DNA of 64,000 nucleotides from F23-D06 sp045130275. Its GTDB lineage: Bacteria; Bacteroidota; Bacteroidia; Bacteroidales; WCHB1-69. Position 1 is the first letter of the stretch. The number at the start of each line of letters is the position of its first letter. The stretch lies in NCBI GenBank assembly GCA_045130275.1, contig JBGUPL010000109.1, positions 1 to 64,000 on the forward strand, given 5' to 3'. Shown here piece by piece: positions 52,321-60,838 of the stretch. Under the pieces are notes generated by a model, which was not told where the DNA came from, made no database searches, and was given only the letters and a program-made list of their open reading frames with translations. The position numbers and the translations under genes are program-made.

Positions 52321-53268
52321 ATGGAAACCACGAGTTCAATGAATCGCACAACACAACCCCAGAATTCCAATCAAGAGAACCCTTTGAAGAAATGGGTAAT
52401 CATATTGGGGGCTTTGGCAGGATTATTCCTTTGCAGCACGCTTTATCTTGCGTTTTTCGCCAAACCGACAACAAACAAGGTTTACAAAGAGGTGGAGAGC
52501 AAGAACTATGAGTTGCAAAGCGAACTTGATTCACTGCTAGCGGAACACAACCGCATCAAAGAGCAATATGGCGAACTTTCTGACCAACTGAGCGAGAAAG
52601 ACAGCATCATCATGGCCAGCGCCGCCGAAATCGAAAAACTGATCAATTCCCAGGCCGACTACAACCGCATCAAGAAACAGCTGGCTCGCCTGCAGAACAT
52701 CTCTCAAGAATATGTGAAAGAGATGGACCAACTCTACCAAGAGAACAAGGCTTTGAAGGAGGAAAACCAGCAGGTCCGCGCCGACTTGGAGCAGGAGCGT
52801 GAGGTGACCCGCACCATGCAGAAATCCAACGAGGACTTGTCGCAGAAGATCAGCAACGCAGCCACTTTCAAAGCGTACAACATCAAGAGCGGCGGCTATC
52901 TGGTTCGGAACAAAGGCACTGAAGAGCCCACCGACAAGGCCAGCAAAGTGAAACGCATCAAAACGACCCTGATGCTGGGCGAGAACTCTCTGATCGAACC
53001 CGGTCCGGTGAACGTTTATTGCCGCATCGCCATTCCCGAAACCGGCAAAGTGCTCACCATGGGCTCCGGCGATACCTACTCGTTCGTGCATAACGGCCAA
53101 CGCCTGCAGTATTCCTGCAAAACCGCTGTGAACTACAACAACAAAGCGGAAAACATCACCCTTGACTGGGATCTGATGTCCGATGACAAAGCCATCAAAG
53201 GTCAATACAGCGTTCAACTGTACACGGACGACCAATTCCTCGGCGAGTGCTTCTTTACGCTCAAATAA
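52321..53268 (+). CDS. Coiled-coil membrane protein
   Basis: The product has 315 residues: a short polar N-terminus, one membrane segment (about 24-44), a long coiled coil (about 55-175, rich in E, Q, L and K), and a C-terminal beta-rich domain (SKVKRIKTTLMLGENSLIEPGPVNVYCRI). Conserved in Bacteroidota next to nusB as far as I recall; function unknown. It may be a periplasmic structural factor. Confidence 0.75.
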   Translation: METTSSMNRTTQPQNSNQENPLKKWVIILGALAGLFLCSTLYLAFFAKPTTNKVYKEVESKNYELQSELDSLLAEHNRIKEQYGELSDQLSEKDSIIMASAAEIEKLINSQADYNRIKKQLARLQNISQEYVKEMDQLYQENKALKEENQQVRADLEQEREVTRTMQKSNEDLSQKISNAATFKAYNIKSGGYLVRNKGTEEPTDKASKVKRIKTTLMLGENSLIEPGPVNVYCRIAIPETGKVLTMGSGDTYSFVHNGQRLQYSCKTAVNYNNKAENITLDWDLMSDDKAIKGQYSVQLYTDDQFLGECFFTLK

Positions 53269-53289
53269 TTCACAATAAATCCACAAGTT

Positions 53290-54237
53290 ATGGTTAGTAG
53301 GCATTTTTTGCGAATCAAGACGATGCAGGCGCTGTACGCCTACAACGCCAACCCGAAGGCAGAGGCGCGCACCTACGAAGCAGACCTCGTCAAAGCAGTC
53401 AAAGGAACATACGAGCTGTTTTTGTGGCTGTTCGCCCTGTTGCCGGAAATCGCCTTCTACCGTATGAGAAAACTGGAGAGCCTGAAGGAAAAGTACAATC
53501 CCACAGAGGAAGATCTTCACCCGAACACCAAATTTGTGGATAACCGTGTAATCCGCCAAATCGAGGAAAACAAGACCCTCAAGCAACTTTGGCCCAAATA
53601 CCACATCCAATGGGAAGACGAAAAGGATCTGATTGCAAAATTGTTCCACGAAATCGAGCAAATTCCCGAATACGAAGTATATATGGCTTCTTCCGAAGAC
53701 AGTTATTTCGGCGACAAACAAGTCGTATTGGCCATTATTGAAAAAGTATTTGCCAATAATGATTTGTTACATTGGTACTTGGGTGAAAAAAACACGCACT
53801 GGATTGATGACTATGACGAAGCGATGTTGATGTTTTATCAGAATGTGAAGGAATTCAAGGAGAACAAAGGCGACGAATGCAAAATCGATTCTTTGTTCAA
53901 GAGTGAGGAAGACGAGAAGTTTTGCCGCGACCTGTTCCGTAAAACATTGGAACACGCAACGGAATATGCACAACTGATTGAAGGGAAACTGCAAAATTGG
54001 GAACGTGAGCGCGTCATCCAGATGGACTTGCTCCTTATGGAAATGGCTCTCTGCGAACTGCTCGAATTCCCCTCCATCCCCATCAAAGTGACCCTGAACG
54101 AATACATCGAAATCGCCAAGTGGTACAGTTCCGACAAGAGCAAAGTGTTTGTCAACGGCATCCTCGACCGACTGATTGTGGATTTGCATGATAGCGGACG
54201 CATCGTCAAAACCGGTCGGGGGCTATATCAGAACTAA
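53290..54237 (+). CDS. nusB: Transcription antitermination factor NusB (long Bacteroidota form)
   Basis: The product has 315 residues, about twice the E. coli protein. The N-terminal half is a Bacteroidota extension starting SRHFLRIKTMQALYAY. The C-terminal part carries the NusB fold (WERERVIQMDLLLMEMALCELLEFPSIPIKVTLNEYIEIAKWYS, then VFVNGILDRLI). It binds boxA RNA with NusE in rRNA antitermination. First of the yajC-YbbR-coaE group. Confidence 0.92.
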   Translation: MVSRHFLRIKTMQALYAYNANPKAEARTYEADLVKAVKGTYELFLWLFALLPEIAFYRMRKLESLKEKYNPTEEDLHPNTKFVDNRVIRQIEENKTLKQLWPKYHIQWEDEKDLIAKLFHEIEQIPEYEVYMASSEDSYFGDKQVVLAIIEKVFANNDLLHWYLGEKNTHWIDDYDEAMLMFYQNVKEFKENKGDECKIDSLFKSEEDEKFCRDLFRKTLEHATEYAQLIEGKLQNWERERVIQMDLLLMEMALCELLEFPSIPIKVTLNEYIEIAKWYSSDKSKVFVNGILDRLIVDLHDSGRIVKTGRGLYQN

Positions 54238-54257
54238 GCTGAAGAAACATATTGATT

Positions 54258-54722
54258 ATGAAAAGAATAACAAGTATATTGGTTATAGGGGCGATGTTGT
54301 TGTGCTGCTGCCACCAGAAGACAGCCAAAAACGGCGAGTTCACCGTTGACGATATCCATATCCCGCAAACCGCCAACGGATTGTCCGCAAAAGAGGCGGA
54401 GAAAATGCCCGTCATCACTTTTGAGAACACGACCTATGATTTTGGCGAAGTGGTTGAGGGAGAGCGGCTTACCTACAATTTCAAATTCAAAAACACCGGC
54501 AAGTCGAATCTGATCATCTACTCATCAGAAGCCACTTGCGGATGCACCACCTCACAACCTCCCAAAGCCCCGGTGCGCCCGGGTGAAAGCGGCGAAATCA
54601 CCGTCACTTTCGACTCCAAAGGACAAAAAGGTAAAGTGCAGAAACGTATTTTGGTGGGTGCAAACACCTACCCTGCCGAAACCATTCTCACGATCACCGC
54701 AAATGTTTCATCTAGTAAATAA
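54258..54722 (+). CDS. DUF1573 lipoprotein
   Basis: The product has 154 residues. Signal ends LLCCC. DUF1573 signature: ENTTYDFGEVVEGERLTYNFKFKNTGKSNLIIYSS, then CGCT, an Ig-like (HYDIN/ASPM-like) fold. Function unknown; probably an envelope adaptor. Confidence 0.9.
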   Translation: MKRITSILVIGAMLLCCCHQKTAKNGEFTVDDIHIPQTANGLSAKEAEKMPVITFENTTYDFGEVVEGERLTYNFKFKNTGKSNLIIYSSEATCGCTTSQPPKAPVRPGESGEITVTFDSKGQKGKVQKRILVGANTYPAETILTITANVSSSK

Positions 54723-54745
54723 TTAACAACCAAATTTTTACAACT

Positions 54746-55129
54746 ATGCTGAATCTGTTTTTACCATTGTTGCAAGCCGAATCCGCAGCTCCCCAAAAAG
54801 GAATGGGTGGCGGTTCTTCCATGCTCATCATGCTCCTGCTGATGATCCTTGTTTTCTATTTCTTCATGATCCGTCCGCAGCAGAAAAAACAAAAGAAGAT
54901 CGAAGAAGCTCGTAACAGCCTGCAAAGAGGTGACAAAGTGGTTACCATCGGCGGCATTCACGGCAAAATTGTCGATGTGAAAGATCGCACTTTCACTATC
55001 GAGATCTCCCGCGATGTGCGCATTGAGGTTGACAAAGCCGCCATCTCCTTCAACGAGGCTGACTTGGGCAGAAAACCTGAACCCCAGGCCGAGGAGAAAT
55101 CGGAACCGACTAAAGAAGAAAACGAATAG
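54746..55129 (+). CDS. yajC: Preprotein translocase subunit YajC
   Basis: The product has 127 residues: single membrane segment (about 27-46), FFMIRPQQKKQKK, then GDKVVTIGGIHGKIVDV. SecDF-associated component. Its acidic C-terminal tail is longer than usual. Two bases separate it from the next gene. Confidence 0.95.
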   Translation: MLNLFLPLLQAESAAPQKGMGGGSSMLIMLLLMILVFYFFMIRPQQKKQKKIEEARNSLQRGDKVVTIGGIHGKIVDVKDRTFTIEISRDVRIEVDKAAISFNEADLGRKPEPQAEEKSEPTKEENE

Positions 55130-55131
55130 CG

Positions 55132-55548
55132 ATGACAGAAAACAAAACTCGCATTCCAGTGAAGCTGCCTTCGCTGGCATTTGTTGTGTGCCTGCTGATT
55201 TCCATCGCCTGCTGGCTGCTGGTCACCCTGTCGAAAGACTACAAGATGACCTACGAATACAAGCTAGTGTGCGATAACTTGCCTGAAGGCAGGAAATCAG
55301 TGACCGCTTCGGATACAATACTCACCCTGACATTCAACCAAAAAGGACTACGCTACCTGATGAAGCCCTATTCGGAGAAAGAGAAAGTGGTGACCATATC
55401 CGTAAATGACTTGATTAAACCGAAACACAAGGTAACCGTTTACTCGTTCACCAACAAAGAATTATGCGATTTTTTAGTGGCCCACAACTTCGGTCCTGAA
55501 CTTGTGGCCGTTTCGTCTCCTGACATCATCACTTTCTATCTGCGTTAA
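55132..55548 (+). CDS. YbbR-like domain protein
   Basis: The product has 138 residues: one membrane segment (about 13-32) and a short extracytoplasmic beta domain (NLPEGRKSVTASDTILTLTFNQKGLRYL). Resembles YbbR (CdaR)-like proteins, which in Firmicutes regulate diadenylate cyclase. Its place between yajC and coaE is a common Bacteroidota order. Two bases before coaE. Confidence 0.75.
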   Translation: MTENKTRIPVKLPSLAFVVCLLISIACWLLVTLSKDYKMTYEYKLVCDNLPEGRKSVTASDTILTLTFNQKGLRYLMKPYSEKEKVVTISVNDLIKPKHKVTVYSFTNKELCDFLVAHNFGPELVAVSSPDIITFYLR

Positions 55549-55550
55549 TA

Positions 55551-56105
55551 ATGCTTAAAATAGGGCTCACAGGCGGCATCGGCACCGGTAAAACCTATTT
55601 GTCCACACATTTCCGTGACATGGGCATTCCTGTTTATTACGCTGACAATGAGGCGAAAAAACTTTATTGTCAGCCTTCTTTTTTGTCAGAAATGCGTAAA
55701 GCCTTCCCTGATGAAAACCTATGGATGCCAGACGGCAGCTTGAACATGCCCGTACTTTTGCAATCATTTGAGAATGAGAAGTTTCTGCAACAATTAAGTC
55801 TATTCGTACACCCCTTTGTGATGCGCGATTTCGAACATTGGGCCGCAAAACAAGATGCCCCTGCCGTTATGATGGAATCAGCCATCCTCTTCGAATACGA
55901 TTTAGTATCCTATTTCGATAAAATCATTGTGGCAGATGCTCCCGAAGCTCTGCGAATAAAACGGATTCAAGAGCGGAACCCGCAACTGACGGAAAAAGAT
56001 ATCCGCCAGCGCATGGCACGCCAGATGCCGCAAGAGGAAAAATGCCGCCACGCCGATTTGGTGGTATGCACCGGAGAAACGTATGCGGAAGGTAAAGGCG
56101 AATAA
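55551..56105 (+). CDS. coaE: Dephospho-CoA kinase
   Basis: The product has 184 residues. P-loop GLTGGIGTGKT at the N-terminus, MESAILFEYDL and RIQERNPQLTEKDIRQRMARQM follow. Final step of CoA synthesis. The C-terminus (VVCTGETYAEGKGE) is about 10-15 residues shorter than typical and ends 7 bases before a REP-like element, whose insertion may have trimmed it. Confidence 0.93.
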   Translation: MLKIGLTGGIGTGKTYLSTHFRDMGIPVYYADNEAKKLYCQPSFLSEMRKAFPDENLWMPDGSLNMPVLLQSFENEKFLQQLSLFVHPFVMRDFEHWAAKQDAPAVMMESAILFEYDLVSYFDKIIVADAPEALRIKRIQERNPQLTEKDIRQRMARQMPQEEKCRHADLVVCTGETYAEGKGE

Positions 56106-56112
56106 TCCCGGG

Positions 56113-56144
56113 TTGTAGGGGCAAATCATCATTCGCCGCTACAA
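56113..56144. repeat. REP-like palindrome (GTAGGGGC family)
   Basis: TTGTAGGGGCAAAT / ATTCGCCGCTACAA, imperfect 14-bp arms, between convergent coaE and thpR. It resembles the widely seen GTAGGGGCGAAT hairpin. Confidence 0.75.
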
Positions 56145-56696
56145 ATAAACCGTAAATAATGTTTTGTATTCCGGGCCGTCTTTATGGAGGAAACTCTGAT
56201 AGAGAATCAACGTATTAACGTCAATTTCTTGAGAAAACGATTTTGGGATTGCTTCAATGCTATCCCAAAATTTGTGTTTATCGTGCAGCTTTTTCACGCG
56301 ACCCAACGTAATGTGCGGCACGAAATTGCCATAATTCGGCTCGAAACCCATGGCTTGCAGCTTCGGCTCCAACTCCTCAAACAGCTTTCGAAACGGTTCA
56401 AAATGCTCGAACCCCAACCAAATCACCTCTGGATGATAGTGGCTCCCGAAAACACCGATTTTGTTGATTTTCAACGTCATTGGTTCGCATTGCGCCGCGA
56501 TTTCCGCTAATATTGCTTTGAGGTCCGGCACACGTTGCGGCGGGGTGGCACCCAAGAACCGCAAGGTCAAGTGCCGCACCTCATCCTTGACCCACACGAT
56601 GTCGTCATGGCGCAGACGAAAACGCAAATCGGCAGAGATCTTTTGGATCTCCGCCGAAAGCGTAATTATGGGTGTGGCGACAAAGAGTCGTTTCAT
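56139..56696 (-). CDS. thpR: RNA 2',3'-cyclic phosphodiesterase
   Basis: The product has 185 residues. Two HxT motifs mark the 2H superfamily: HLTLRFLG and HITLGRVK. Opens 2',3'-cyclic phosphate ends of RNA. The start overlaps the stop of the DPP-IV gene (ATGA). Confidence 0.9.
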   Translation of the reverse strand: MKRLFVATPIITLSAEIQKISADLRFRLRHDDIVWVKDEVRHLTLRFLGATPPQRVPDLKAILAEIAAQCEPMTLKINKIGVFGSHYHPEVIWLGFEHFEPFRKLFEELEPKLQAMGFEPNYGNFVPHITLGRVKKLHDKHKFWDSIEAIPKSFSQEIDVNTLILYQSFLHKDGPEYKTLFTVYL

Positions 56697-58825
56697 TCGC
56701 CCTTTGTATTCTGATTGTGGAAACGCAACAACTTGTTGTAGAGGTGCCTGCGCTCGGGTCCGATCACGTTGTGGTCGTGGACGGTATAGACAAAGTATTC
56801 GAGCTCAATGTCGTCGCTGACGGCCTGGCGGAGCAGCTCCAACGTGTGCTGTTGCACCACCGTGTGGTCCTGCGCACCATGCATCACCAGCAACGGGCAT
56901 TTCACGTTCTTGATTTTCGGGATAATGTTTGCGTTCTCGTAACCCGACGGGTTTTCTTGCGGGGTGTCCATGTAGCGCTCGCCGTACATCACCTCGTACC
57001 ATTCCCAGTTGACCACAGGACCGCCACATGAGGCCGCCTTGAAGACATCGGGGTGCGCAGTAATCAGCGACAACACCATGAAACCGCCGTAGCTCCAGCC
57101 ATCCAGACCAATACGGTTGGCATCCACGTAAGGCAGTGATTTCAAATATTCTACGCCACACATCTGGTCTTCCACCTCGCGTACGCCGAGGTTGCGGTGA
57201 ATGCACTTTTCGAATTCCGCACCACGATTGTCCGTGCCACGGTTATCCAACGTGAAGACGATGTAACCTTGTTGCGCCATAAATTCGAGGAAGAGGCCAC
57301 CAGAGAGGTACTGGTTAGTCACCAATTGTGAATGCGGACCTCCGTAAACGTACAAGAAGACAGGGTATTTCTTGCTCTTGTCCATATTCGGAGGCGTAAT
57401 CATGCGGCACCAAAGCGAGTCGCCCTCTTTGTTCACAATGGGGAAGATTTTCGTGTCACCCAATTTCATCACACCAAACGGACTTTTCGCTGTAAGTAAC
57501 GTCTTGAGTGTCTTACCTTTATTATCTACCAGAGAGATAGTGCGAGGCGTGGTCGGATTGCTGAAATAGTCGATGAAATAGTTTTTTGATTCGCTGAAGA
57601 CGGGACGATGAACACCATCCGCGTGGGCCAGACAAGTAAGCGTGTTTTTGCCGATGCCCGTATTGAGATTTACTTTACAAACGTATTGATTCACAGGTTT
57701 TTCCAAAGACGCCGTAAAATAGATATTTTTCTCGTCTTTGTCCATGCCGTAGTACTCGATAATGTCAAAATTACCATCCACCACCTTCTTAAAAAATTTC
57801 ATATCAGCGCTGTACCAATAAAGATGGTTCCAGCCGTCGCGGTCGCTGAACCAGAGGAAATCGCCGTTTTTCATGAAGATCATGCGCTGAGTCGGTTCCA
57901 CGTAACGGTTATCACGCTCTTCAATGAGGGTGGACAGTTTCTTACCGGTTTGCAGATCGTATCGAATCAGTTTGGCGTGGTTCTGTTCGCGGTTGAGGTG
58001 CGAAATGTAGATGTATTTTTCGTCAGGGGAGAAAGTGACGTTGGTCAGGAACTCGCCGTCAGCTTTGTCGGTTTGGATATAATGGTAAACAGGAGCACCT
58101 TTCTCAGCGGATTTGGCCACGTCGAAGATACCGAGGGTCACCACGTGGGAGGTGCGACCGGCCATCGGGTATTTGATGTTCTCGACCGTTGCGATGGGCG
58201 TGCCTGTGTTCACGAGCGGGTAATCCTCCACCATGCTCTCGTCCATGCGGTAGAAGGCAATGAAGTTGCCATTCGGAGAGATATACTGTCCCTCGTTGAT
58301 GCCCCACTCGCTGCGGTGCACCGACTCGCCGAAGACGATGTTCTTGCCTGTATCAGGACAGAGCAGCACCGGCTTGTAACCGTTCCGCGCACTCTCCACA
58401 AACACACCTTTGTCGTTTTTGATAACGAACACCTTGTTCTTGACATCCTGGTCAATCACATCGTCCCAATCGACTTTGTCGAACTCAGCGGTAGTGATTT
58501 TGCCTTTCACCACATTCACGGTTTTGTGGTTGCTGGGGAAGTAAAGGGTATTGGCGTCGAGCCATTCGTAACCGTAAGGGCTGGAAATATCGTGCGCTTT
58601 TTGTGAAGCGGCAGCGAGAAATGTGGTTTCCTTACCGTTCTTGGCGTTCACCAGTATGATGTTCTGGTCGTCGTCGATGTAGGAATACTGGTCAGTGCCA
58701 GGTTGCCACGCGATGCCTCGGATGTTGTCGATGACATAGCGTTTGGTGAAATCAATGGTTTGCCCAAAAACGGGAACCAGCATCAGCATACAAAGGATGC
58801 TGAACAAAAGTATTAGTCTCTTCAT
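56693..58825 (-). CDS. Dipeptidyl peptidase IV-like S9 peptidase
   Basis: The product has 710 residues from ATG 58825, downstream of the promoter. Signal peptide ends VFGQ. An N-terminal beta-propeller (DPP4 N domain, about 40-440) precedes an alpha/beta hydrolase: Ser in GWSYGGFM, Asp in MHGAQDHTV and His in VHDHNVIG. Removes Xaa-Pro dipeptides in the periplasm. Co-transcribed with thpR. Confidence 0.92.
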   Translation of the reverse strand: MKRLILLFSILCMLMLVPVFGQTIDFTKRYVIDNIRGIAWQPGTDQYSYIDDDQNIILVNAKNGKETTFLAAASQKAHDISSPYGYEWLDANTLYFPSNHKTVNVVKGKITTAEFDKVDWDDVIDQDVKNKVFVIKNDKGVFVESARNGYKPVLLCPDTGKNIVFGESVHRSEWGINEGQYISPNGNFIAFYRMDESMVEDYPLVNTGTPIATVENIKYPMAGRTSHVVTLGIFDVAKSAEKGAPVYHYIQTDKADGEFLTNVTFSPDEKYIYISHLNREQNHAKLIRYDLQTGKKLSTLIEERDNRYVEPTQRMIFMKNGDFLWFSDRDGWNHLYWYSADMKFFKKVVDGNFDIIEYYGMDKDEKNIYFTASLEKPVNQYVCKVNLNTGIGKNTLTCLAHADGVHRPVFSESKNYFIDYFSNPTTPRTISLVDNKGKTLKTLLTAKSPFGVMKLGDTKIFPIVNKEGDSLWCRMITPPNMDKSKKYPVFLYVYGGPHSQLVTNQYLSGGLFLEFMAQQGYIVFTLDNRGTDNRGAEFEKCIHRNLGVREVEDQMCGVEYLKSLPYVDANRIGLDGWSYGGFMVLSLITAHPDVFKAASCGGPVVNWEWYEVMYGERYMDTPQENPSGYENANIIPKIKNVKCPLLVMHGAQDHTVVQQHTLELLRQAVSDDIELEYFVYTVHDHNVIGPERRHLYNKLLRFHNQNTKGE

Positions 58826-58858
58826 ATCCAATATATTATTACGTTTACAAATAAAATG

Positions 58859-58866
58859 CAAAAGTA
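58859..58866 (-). promoter_or_regulatory. -7 box of the DPP-IV operon
   Basis: TACTTTTG on the minus strand, 33 bases before the ATG at 58825. Confidence 0.65.
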
Positions 58867-58937
58867 CAAAAAATAGCTTTACTCGTTGATATTGTCCACC
58901 GCACTTCGCATCTTTGTCATTTTCCCTGGAAAAATCG

Positions 58938-58945
58938 TATCTTTG
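58938..58945 (+). promoter_or_regulatory. -7 box of the PfkB kinase gene
   Basis: TATCTTTG, 32 bases before the ATG at 58978; divergent from the DPP-IV promoter. Confidence 0.65.
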
Positions 58946-58977
58946 CACCTTAAATAATCTTAAGCAATAATAACTGT

Positions 58978-59946
58978 ATGAAGAAAATATTAGGAATTGG
59001 CAATGCACTGGTGGACATTCTGGTGAATGTTGACAATGATGAGATTCTGGACCGTTTGGGGCTTCAGAAAGGCGGCATGGAAATGATTGACGCACAACGA
59101 AAACGCGAAATCCTGGAAGTCATCGCGGACATGCCTCAGACTATCGCCACGGGCGGTTCTACCTCGAACACTATGCACGGGCTGGCACGGCTCGGTGCAA
59201 ACGCCGGCTACATCGGCAAAGTGGGCAACGACGAACTTGGACGGCGTTTCCGTGAGGAGTGTGATCGTTTCGGACTGATCCCGCATCTAATCGCCTCTGA
59301 GGAGGATACGGGCGTGGCGATCACCTTCATCTCCCCCAATGCCGAACGTACCTTCGCCACCTACCTGGGCGCGGCGGCCACCATGCAGCCTGAGCAAGTG
59401 GACACGGAAATTCTGAAAGGATACGACATCATCCATATCGAAGGCTACCTCATTTTCAACCACGACCTGATTCTGGATGTCTGCAAGAAAGCAAAAGCAT
59501 GCGGCCTGCAGATCTCTATGGACATGGCCAGCTACAACCTCATCGAAAGCAACCTCGAATTCGTGAAGATGCTTCTGCGCGACTACGTTGATATCATTTT
59601 CGCCAACGAGGAGGAGGCCAAGGCGTTTGCAGGTGTAGAGAATGTGGATGCCTTGCGTGTGCTTTCGGAATACTGCTCCGTGACCATTGTAAAGGTCGGC
59701 AAAGATGGATCCTATATCAAGATGAACGGGGAGGTGACAACCATCGCGCCAGTGGATGCTCAGCGGATAGACACGACCGGTGCCGGCGACATCTACGCCT
59801 CCGGGTTCCTATACGGCCTTCTCAACGGCTACGATGCACTAAAAGCCGGCAATCTCGCCTCCTACTTGTCCGCACGACTGATTGAGTATGTGGGTGCGAA
59901 ACTTCCTGATGAGGAATGGACGAAAATAAAAAAAGAGGAACTATAA
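58978..59946 (+). CDS. PfkB-family sugar/nucleoside kinase (adenosine kinase-like)
   Basis: The product has 322 residues. N-terminal NALVDILVNVD, the GG motif (IATGGSTSNTMHGLARLGA), and the C-terminal PfkB signature with catalytic Asp (DTTGAGDIYASGFLYGL) are all present. PfkB enzymes phosphorylate sugars or nucleosides; adenosine is a good guess in this group, not proven. Confidence 0.92.
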   Translation: MKKILGIGNALVDILVNVDNDEILDRLGLQKGGMEMIDAQRKREILEVIADMPQTIATGGSTSNTMHGLARLGANAGYIGKVGNDELGRRFREECDRFGLIPHLIASEEDTGVAITFISPNAERTFATYLGAAATMQPEQVDTEILKGYDIIHIEGYLIFNHDLILDVCKKAKACGLQISMDMASYNLIESNLEFVKMLLRDYVDIIFANEEEAKAFAGVENVDALRVLSEYCSVTIVKVGKDGSYIKMNGEVTTIAPVDAQRIDTTGAGDIYASGFLYGLLNGYDALKAGNLASYLSARLIEYVGAKLPDEEWTKIKKEEL

Positions 59947-59962
59947 AGTTCCTCTTTTTTTT
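59934..59962. terminator. Terminator after the PfkB kinase gene
   Basis: 9-bp arms AGAGGAACT / AGTTCCTCT, 4-base loop and a T run to 59962. It overlaps the stop codon. With A's before the stem it could also work on the minus strand, ending the tRNA transcript. Confidence 0.85.
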
Positions 59963-59969
59963 GATTTTG

Positions 59970-60042
<73 letters not shown>

Positions 60043-60055
60043 TTATTTTGCGCGG

Positions 60056-60063
60056 CAAAGATA
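60056..60063 (-). promoter_or_regulatory. -7 box of the tRNA-Thr gene
   Basis: TATCTTTG on the minus strand, 13 bases before the tRNA 5' end. Confidence 0.6.
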
Positions 60064-60106
60064 CACTTTTTTTTGATATCCGCAAATGCCGCGCGATTTT
60101 TATTTC

Positions 60107-60370
60107 CTACTCTTGCGTGGCAGGAATGACAGACACGTAAGATCTGTCTTTGTAGGTTCTCTTGAATTCGACGATACCGTCACAGAGGGCGAAAAGGGTA
60201 TGGTCTTTACCCATACCGACATTCTTGCCAGGGTTGTGGACGGTGCCTCTTTGGCGGACGATGATGTTGCCAGCCTTGGCGAACTGACCACCGAAGATCT
60301 TCAAACCTAATCTTTTACTCGCTGATTCGCGGCCGTTCTGTGAACTACCGACACCTTTTTTATGAGCCAT
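60107..60370 (-). CDS. rpmA: 50S ribosomal protein L27
   Basis: The product has 87 residues. MAHKKGVGSSQNGRESASKRLG and IIVRQRGTVHNPGKNVGMGKD are diagnostic. It sits near the peptidyl transferase centre. Downstream of rplU by 30 bases, same operon. Confidence 0.98.
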   Translation of the reverse strand: MAHKKGVGSSQNGRESASKRLGLKIFGGQFAKAGNIIVRQRGTVHNPGKNVGMGKDHTLFALCDGIVEFKRTYKDRSYVSVIPATQE

Positions 60371-60400
60371 AAGTCTTAATTTTAATCGTTAACACTAATT

Positions 60401-60712
60401 TTACAGGGTTATGCCATCAATTTTGATGGAGGTCAGGCACTGACGATGACCATTCAGTTTCTGATAACCTTTTCTTCTTTTCTTCTTGAAAACAAGAACT
60501 TTGTCACCTTTCAGGTGTTGGAGAACGGTAGCGGTTACGTTCGCACCGGAAACGGTCGGCGTACCCACTTTGACATCACCGTCATTATCCACTAACATTA
60601 CGCGGTCAAATGTGACTTGCGCACCTTCTTCAGCCTTGAGGCGTTGAACATAGACTCTGCGGTCTTTTTCAACCTTGAATTGTTGCCCGGCTATTTCTAC
60701 AATTGCGTACAT
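60401..60712 (-). CDS. rplU: 50S ribosomal protein L21
   Basis: The product has 103 residues from ATG 60712. MYAIVEIAGQQFKVEKD and VLVFKKKRRKGYQKLNGHRQ are L21 signatures. First gene of the rplU-rpmA pair. Confidence 0.98.
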   Translation of the reverse strand: MYAIVEIAGQQFKVEKDRRVYVQRLKAEEGAQVTFDRVMLVDNDGDVKVGTPTVSGANVTATVLQHLKGDKVLVFKKKRRKGYQKLNGHRQCLTSIKIDGITL

Positions 60713-60747
60713 TTTGGTATAATTTTTGTTTGTAAATTTTTGGGCGG

Positions 60748-60755
60748 CAAAAATA
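60748..60755 (-). promoter_or_regulatory. -7 box of rplU-rpmA
   Basis: TATTTTTG on the minus strand, 35 bases before the rplU ATG. Confidence 0.65.
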
Positions 60756-60838
60756 AGATTTTTTTCAATATAATCTTTTGCCCTGCAATTTTTTTTAAAC
60801 TTTTCCGTTATAGAGCGGTTTTGAACACCCATAGAATA

